A stretch of 64,000 bases of DNA from Chryseobacterium sp. FP211-J200. Lineage in GTDB: Bacteria; Bacteroidota; Bacteroidia; Flavobacteriales; Weeksellaceae. The position numbers and the translations under genes were made by a program. The stretch is from assembly GCF_001643375.1 (NCBI RefSeq), contig NZ_LSHB01000012.1, forward strand, positions 1 through 64,000, read 5' to 3'. Positions 59,878 to 64,000 of this stretch are shown piece by piece. Positions within the stretch are counted from its first letter, which is position 1; each line of letters starts with the position of its first letter. The notes beneath the pieces were generated by a model. The model saw only the letters and a program-made list of their open reading frames with translations. It made no database searches and was not told the origin of the DNA.

Positions 59878-62800
59878 TTAAAAACTCGCTCTGATCTGCA
59901 TACTTCCAATGTGGATCGTTCTTTCGCCGGAGTTTCTGCCTTCGTAATTCACATTCAGTTGGATGAATGAGTTGATGGCTTGTTGAATGAATAGCGACCA
60001 AACCTGGTTTTTCCCAACTTTCAAACCTTCCAACATTTGATTTCCGACGATGCTGAAATTATTCCCGGTAAAGTCATTATTAATGAAAGAAAAATTCGCT
60101 CGCACGGACGTTTTGACCTTTTCCCACTGAAGCGTTCCGGAGATTTCGTAAGTTTTCAACAACTCTTCACCATCGGTTCTTTTCTTTTGACGAAGCGCGC
60201 CGAAAAGCTCTGTCTGTAAGCTTTCGGACAGTTTGTAGGTCGCTTTCGGTTTCGTTTCCCAGTTTTGAAGGAGATAATTTCGCGAATCGTAAACCTGCGA
60301 ACTATTGGTCACATTTTGAATCGAGTTTTCCCAATCTGTTCGGAAAGATTTGGTGAAGGAATAGCCGACATTCAGGAAGTGTGATCTTTGACCGTGTGCT
60401 TCATTACTGAAATTGGCGTTGACCAGATTGTCATTGTCTGTGTAGCGGTAACTCCCGTTCCAACCAGATTTGTCATTAGAATTGAGTAGAGCCGATGCTA
60501 AAATATTCTGTGTTCTCAACAATTGGTCGGTCTCTTTTTTGAATGGATTCCACACCAGAACCTGATCACTTTTAAGATAAGAATTCTGTGAAAGCAATGA
60601 GAGATTGAAGTTCCAACGTTTCAGGAATTCGTTTTGAGAACTGATGATAACCGATGGGTTCACGAATAAGGCAAGCTGAAGCTTGTTTTTGTTAGAAGCC
60701 AGGTAATTCACACTATTAGTATAAACCCGGATGTATTGCGCCAGATCGGCGTATTCTGCCGCTTCAAACTCGTCGAGTTGCTGGATGCCGTCATTGTTGT
60801 AATCGGTCCATTTGTAAACGCCTTGTCCGTCTGTCACTTTGATGTACTGGAATTCGCGCTGCGCCTCCTGACCATTTCCAAGTTCATAGAAAAATTGCAG
60901 GCGCATTCCGTTTTTGAAAAGCTGCTGGTTGTACAAGATATTCCCCACCACAAAATCCTGATTTTGGTCATTTGCCAAACTCTTGTCCTCGTAGAAGAAC
61001 TTTCTGTAATGGAACAATGTGGACAATTGCGTCTTTTCGGTCTTGATGATCTGACTTTCTGCCATGATCCCGACAATGTTGTTCATCTTTTGAAGGCGGT
61101 TATCCTGTACAGAGTCGTTGCTTCGGAAATACAGTTTGGTCAATAATTTGGTTCTGGCTGAGTCAGCGATCTTTTTCTGGATGAACAATTCCTTCCAACT
61201 GAAACTTGTCAAATCCAAAGTCTGGGTCGTGTTGTATTTTTTCTCGTTGTGTTCCATAGCTCCGCCCAACATCCAGCTGCCTTTTTTACCAGCTAATTCT
61301 GTAGAAACTGTACCACGGACGAAGGTGGTGTTTAGGTCTGTCGATTTGGTGTCAAGGTATGAAACTGCCGCGAGATTGTTGAATCTTCCAATTTTCCATA
61401 CAGCATCCAGATCGTTTTTGATTCCTTTGTAAGAGTCGGTTTCCTCAAGATAATTGATCTTGTAATTGATCTTGGAAGTTTTATTGAAGTCATTAAGGAA
61501 AGAAAAGATGAATCGGTTTTGCGTGATCTGATTGAACTCATTGGTCAAATTGAAATCACGCCAGAAGTCTACATTATTGATCCTGTCCAGAATGTGGAAA
61601 TTCTTTTGGATCACTTGATATTCCACCATTGGTGTTCCGGTCCAAGTGTTTTTTCGGAAAGTTTTGTTGGCGTAGATCCTTGCGGCGTAACCAATGTTCT
61701 GGTCATTGTCCCTCGAAGAAAATGCATTGAGGTCATAATTGCTTAAGGAAACATCTGTCCCGACGACGCCTTCGTTCAAAGCATATTCTACGTTGGCGGA
61801 ATAAACCTGAGACTTTTCTGGTGCCGGCAATTTCCGAACAGCAAGATAATCACCTAAGCCAGTTCCCATATATTGGAAAACCCTACCATTGTTGGTGGTC
61901 TGCTGCAATTGATAGTCACCTTTGCCACTACCAAAATAGGTGAATGAAACCTGATAGAGCACCTCGGTTTGATTCGTTGAAAATTCATAGTAGAAAGAAT
62001 CGCCCGAGAACACCTTTTTGTAAAGGATCTTGTTGACATCATATTCTGTTTCTATGCCAGAAGGTGAGAACATCAAAGTCGGGTCGTTTCCTGCATTCAC
62101 GAGTTGAAGTTGATCCTCTTCGCTAAGGTTAAGCGAAAGTGGTGCGTTCTTGTTGTCATTCTCCATAAACCAACTGAAGCCTGCTTTCAGTCTTTCTCGC
62201 TGATGTTTGATGTTTCCCGTAATCAGGAATCTGGTGTAATTTCTGTTTGTATAATTATAGGAAACGTTGATGAAGTTTTGTTTGTATATCGGTCGGAAAC
62301 TGGTGAATGTGATTTCGCCAGTATTATAATTAACGACATAATCCTGATTTTCGCCACGCTTCATCAAAACGCCATCGATGAAAACCTGCTCAGAACCAGA
62401 GATGATCGTGATAAATAGTTCTCCGTTTTTTCCGGTCAATCGATAAGGGCCTTGGTTTCCCTCGATTCCCTGGAAGCGCATCCGGAAAAACTCACTTCGC
62501 GCAACGCCACCTGAAACGTCGACAGAGGTTTTGTTGCCATTCTTTTCCCAAGCTGTGAGAAACTGCAATCCCATACTTCTTCTCTGGTAACGACCGAAAT
62601 AGGTGGTCTCATCATTCAGATCAAGATGTCCGGCTCTTATGATGCTGTGGTTTTTGATATTGAGCTGAAGGTAGATCTTATCGAATTCCTGCAAAGTCTG
62701 CGTGTAACCATCTGCTTGAACCGGAAGGTTGTGGTCCGAAATAGAAGCCAGGATCGAAACATCAGGACTTAGCTTTCCAGAGATCTGCATATCCATAGAA

Positions 62801-63120
62801 CTTTGGACAGAAGAACCTTGGTTATTTCCGAAGGTGATTCCTCTAATGATCGATCCTTTGGAATTGAGTTCTCCAAGGATTCTTTTCTTATCATTTTTTA
62901 CGAGCACTTCTTCATCATAAATCACTTTATTTTGTTTTTTTACGAAGTCAAGCGTGTCTTTGGTGAAAAAATACTGGTTGATCTTTGAAATGAGAATACT
63001 GTCTTTTTTAAGGGAATCTTGGGGGATATTCGGGTTCTTCCAACTGAAAATCTGTGCGTTAAAGAGATTTAACGCAAAAAAAACCAATGTTAACAGAAAA
63101 ATTTTATTTATCTTAGCCAC
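59878..63120 (-). CDS. Very large outer-membrane beta-barrel-like protein (1080 residues)
   Basis: Signal peptide (INKIFLLTLVFFALNLFNAQ), then a long run of beta-strand sequence with Tyr/Phe-rich turns and a terminal strand (NYEGRNSGERTIHIGSMQIRASF). The start is GTG 63120. Around residue 773 DYNNDGIQQLDEFE is a good EF-hand/dockerin-like calcium loop. No plug domain or TonB box is clear. It resembles hypothetical large outer-membrane proteins of flavobacteria rather than SprA, which is much longer. Function unknown; the calcium loop is unusual for a barrel. It is monocistronic. Confidence 0.8.
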   Translation of the reverse strand: MAKINKIFLLTLVFFALNLFNAQIFSWKNPNIPQDSLKKDSILISKINQYFFTKDTLDFVKKQNKVIYDEEVLVKNDKKRILGELNSKGSIIRGITFGNNQGSSVQSSMDMQISGKLSPDVSILASISDHNLPVQADGYTQTLQEFDKIYLQLNIKNHSIIRAGHLDLNDETTYFGRYQRRSMGLQFLTAWEKNGNKTSVDVSGGVARSEFFRMRFQGIEGNQGPYRLTGKNGELFITIISGSEQVFIDGVLMKRGENQDYVVNYNTGEITFTSFRPIYKQNFINVSYNYTNRNYTRFLITGNIKHQRERLKAGFSWFMENDNKNAPLSLNLSEEDQLQLVNAGNDPTLMFSPSGIETEYDVNKILYKKVFSGDSFYYEFSTNQTEVLYQVSFTYFGSGKGDYQLQQTTNNGRVFQYMGTGLGDYLAVRKLPAPEKSQVYSANVEYALNEGVVGTDVSLSNYDLNAFSSRDNDQNIGYAARIYANKTFRKNTWTGTPMVEYQVIQKNFHILDRINNVDFWRDFNLTNEFNQITQNRFIFSFLNDFNKTSKINYKINYLEETDSYKGIKNDLDAVWKIGRFNNLAAVSYLDTKSTDLNTTFVRGTVSTELAGKKGSWMLGGAMEHNEKKYNTTQTLDLTSFSWKELFIQKKIADSARTKLLTKLYFRSNDSVQDNRLQKMNNIVGIMAESQIIKTEKTQLSTLFHYRKFFYEDKSLANDQNQDFVVGNILYNQQLFKNGMRLQFFYELGNGQEAQREFQYIKVTDGQGVYKWTDYNNDGIQQLDEFEAAEYADLAQYIRVYTNSVNYLASNKNKLQLALFVNPSVIISSQNEFLKRWNFNLSLLSQNSYLKSDQVLVWNPFKKETDQLLRTQNILASALLNSNDKSGWNGSYRYTDNDNLVNANFSNEAHGQRSHFLNVGYSFTKSFRTDWENSIQNVTNSSQVYDSRNYLLQNWETKPKATYKLSESLQTELFGALRQKKRTDGEELLKTYEISGTLQWEKVKTSVRANFSFINNDFTGNNFSIVGNQMLEGLKVGKNQVWSLFIQQAINSFIQLNVNYEGRNSGERTIHIGSMQIRASF

Positions 63121-63205
63121 CCTTTTGTCATGATGTGTAAAAGTACTAATAATAGGCGTTGAAACGAATTAACAATTATTTAAAACGGGAAACGACCTCT
63201 TAAAA

Positions 63206-63234
63206 TTGTAGTTAGCATTAAAATTTTATATTTG
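63206..63234 (+). promoter_or_regulatory. Consensus promoter for the final gene
   Basis: TTG at 63206-63208 and TATATTTG at 63227-63234 with an 18-base spacer, both perfect. The 51 bases to the ATG form an A-rich leader. Confidence 0.8.
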
Positions 63235-63285
63235 CCACAGACAAAACGAAACAATAAAACAATAACAATTTTAAATTTTTATATT

Positions 63286-64000
63286 ATGAAAAAATTCTAT
63301 TCTCTATTAGCAGCAGTTGCTTTAACTGCAACAGTAAGTGCGCAAGGTACAGAAACGTTCTCAGCTCAGACAGCTTTGTCAACAGCTTATGCAAACGGTA
63401 GCTTCTCTGGAGAAACTAGTGGTGTAAGTGTTGATTATGTTCATTCTCGTGACGAGGATACTTATGGTATCACTGGAAAAGGACTTATGCTAAGAAGATC
63501 AGACGAGCCAAGTTCTGTAGAGTTCACAATTCCTAATGGAGTTGGTTCTTTTACTTTCAAATACAGAAAAGCTTTTACAGGAGGAACCAACACAAGAGTT
63601 CTTGCCGTTTTTGTTGACGGAGTACAAACGACAGTAACTCCTGCGTTTGGAGCTGCTGGAGAAGATACTACGGTATTGACTTCTACTACTCCAGTTAACA
63701 AATCTGGATCAGTAAAGATCAAAATCTCTTATCCAACTGGAACTGCTGCAGGAAACAAACAAGTTACTATTGATGACGTTTCTTGGACTGCATATACGAC
63801 TATGGCTGTGGTAGATGCAAACAATGCTAAAGCTAACTTGGTGAAGAACACAATCGTTTCTAACGAATTGATCTTCGGAGCTTCTGCGAAAGTATCAGTT
63901 TACAACACTGCTGGTCAAATCGTGAAAACAGCTGAGGTTTCTGATAACTCTAGATTGGACGTTTCTGCGTTGCCAAAAGGAACTTACGTGGTAACAGGTC
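63286..64000 (+). CDS. T9SS-secreted protein, 3' truncated by the window end
   Basis: Reading frame open from ATG 63286 to the window edge, 238 residues with no stop. Signal peptide MKKFYSLLAAVALTATVSAQ, then a compact beta-rich domain (ETFSAQTALSTAYANGSFSG, FTFKYRKAFTGGTNTR, VTIDDVSW), and the start of a type A sorting domain (KVSVYNTAGQIVKTAEVSDN and DVSALPKGTYVVTG). Only the last few residues of that domain are cut off. Codon use is richer in GAA/GTT/ACT-type codons and looks highly expressed. The passenger resembles a carbohydrate-binding-like module; its function is unknown. Confidence 0.88.
   Translation, partial: MKKFYSLLAAVALTATVSAQGTETFSAQTALSTAYANGSFSGETSGVSVDYVHSRDEDTYGITGKGLMLRRSDEPSSVEFTIPNGVGSFTFKYRKAFTGGTNTRVLAVFVDGVQTTVTPAFGAAGEDTTVLTSTTPVNKSGSVKIKISYPTGTAAGNKQVTIDDVSWTAYTTMAVVDANNAKANLVKNTIVSNELIFGASAKVSVYNTAGQIVKTAEVSDNSRLDVSALPKGTYVVTG

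Noticed and set aside
59878-63120. SprA (T9SS translocon) identity for the 1080-residue barrel protein
   Set aside because: SprA exceeds 2000 residues, and no SprA signature segments are recognised.
1-64000. CRISPR arrays, tRNA or rRNA genes, prophage, integrases, transposases
   Set aside because: No regularly spaced direct repeats, no tRNA cloverleaf or TTCGAAT-type loops in spacers, no such proteins. The repeats seen are inverted and intergenic.

Overview
The window reads as chromosomal DNA of a Bacteroidota bacterium, class Flavobacteriia, most likely the Weeksellaceae/Chryseobacterium group. The evidence is: promoters with a TAnnTTTG -7 box and a TTG about 18-21 bases upstream; type IX secretion hallmarks (a PorP/SprF-like protein and C-terminal type A sorting domains); a 14-gene nuo operon with a very short NuoG; the SDR-type threonine dehydrogenase; and GSCFA, DUF3822 and DUF5715 proteins. 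Genus is an inference. No tRNA, rRNA, CRISPR array, prophage, integrase or transposase is visible. Almost every gene is an ordinary housekeeping or envelope gene.

Layout. 1-5.5 kb: serine deaminase, a cold-shock-type DEAD-box helicase, and a phosphate transporter with its DUF47 partner. 5.5-8.7 kb: a LytS/LytTR two-component pair, divergent from a secreted Kelch protein. 8.8-12.8 kb: polyprenyl synthase, GSCFA protein, TatD and an unknown secreted protein. 12.8-17 kb (minus): rhlE, then an hpt-adk-obg-lipoprotein operon. 17-22.5 kb: PASTA protein, rluD, PorP-like protein, hemW, murI. 22.5-24.4 kb: a LysR regulator divergent from an mdaB-ygiN-like quinone redox pair. 24.5-26.4 kb (minus): glucosaminidase, rsmD, DUF3822. 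26.8-31.9 kb: a compact run of thioredoxin, barrel protein, small membrane protein, LpxH, a LuxE-like protein, DUF5715 and a PD-(D/E)XK-like protein. 32-36.6 kb: aquaporin, LLM oxidoreductase and two hydrolases. 36.9-51.3 kb (minus): nuoA-N, encoding respiratory complex I, with an unrelated outer-membrane protein gene between nuoF and nuoG. 51.4-63.1 kb: small membrane protein, GNAT, zinc peptidase, YigZ, KAS III, metallophosphoesterase, a degenerate deacetylase, threonine dehydrogenase, sulfurtransferase and a 1080-residue outer-membrane protein. The window ends inside a T9SS-secreted protein.

The most unusual content is between the genes. Three copies of a structured element of about 90-130 bases (near 26.5, 30.7 and 36.8 kb) share terminal arms and GGA-rich internal loops around a variable hairpin. 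Their arms show compensatory base changes, which argues for a conserved fold. Two copies are read through by the longest possible reading frames and would otherwise be mistaken for protein N-termini. Several further families of short inverted repeats fill most other spacers, including several inside the nuo operon. They comprise TGTCATTCCG hairpins, an ACCACAAAAG long inverted repeat, GATAATTGATA-like and TAGAT-word spacers, AAATCGT spacers and an 11-base tandem repeat. Other points of interest are a terminator-like hairpin in the rhlE leader, a possible leaderless porP-like gene, and a terminator embedded in the yigZ coding end.
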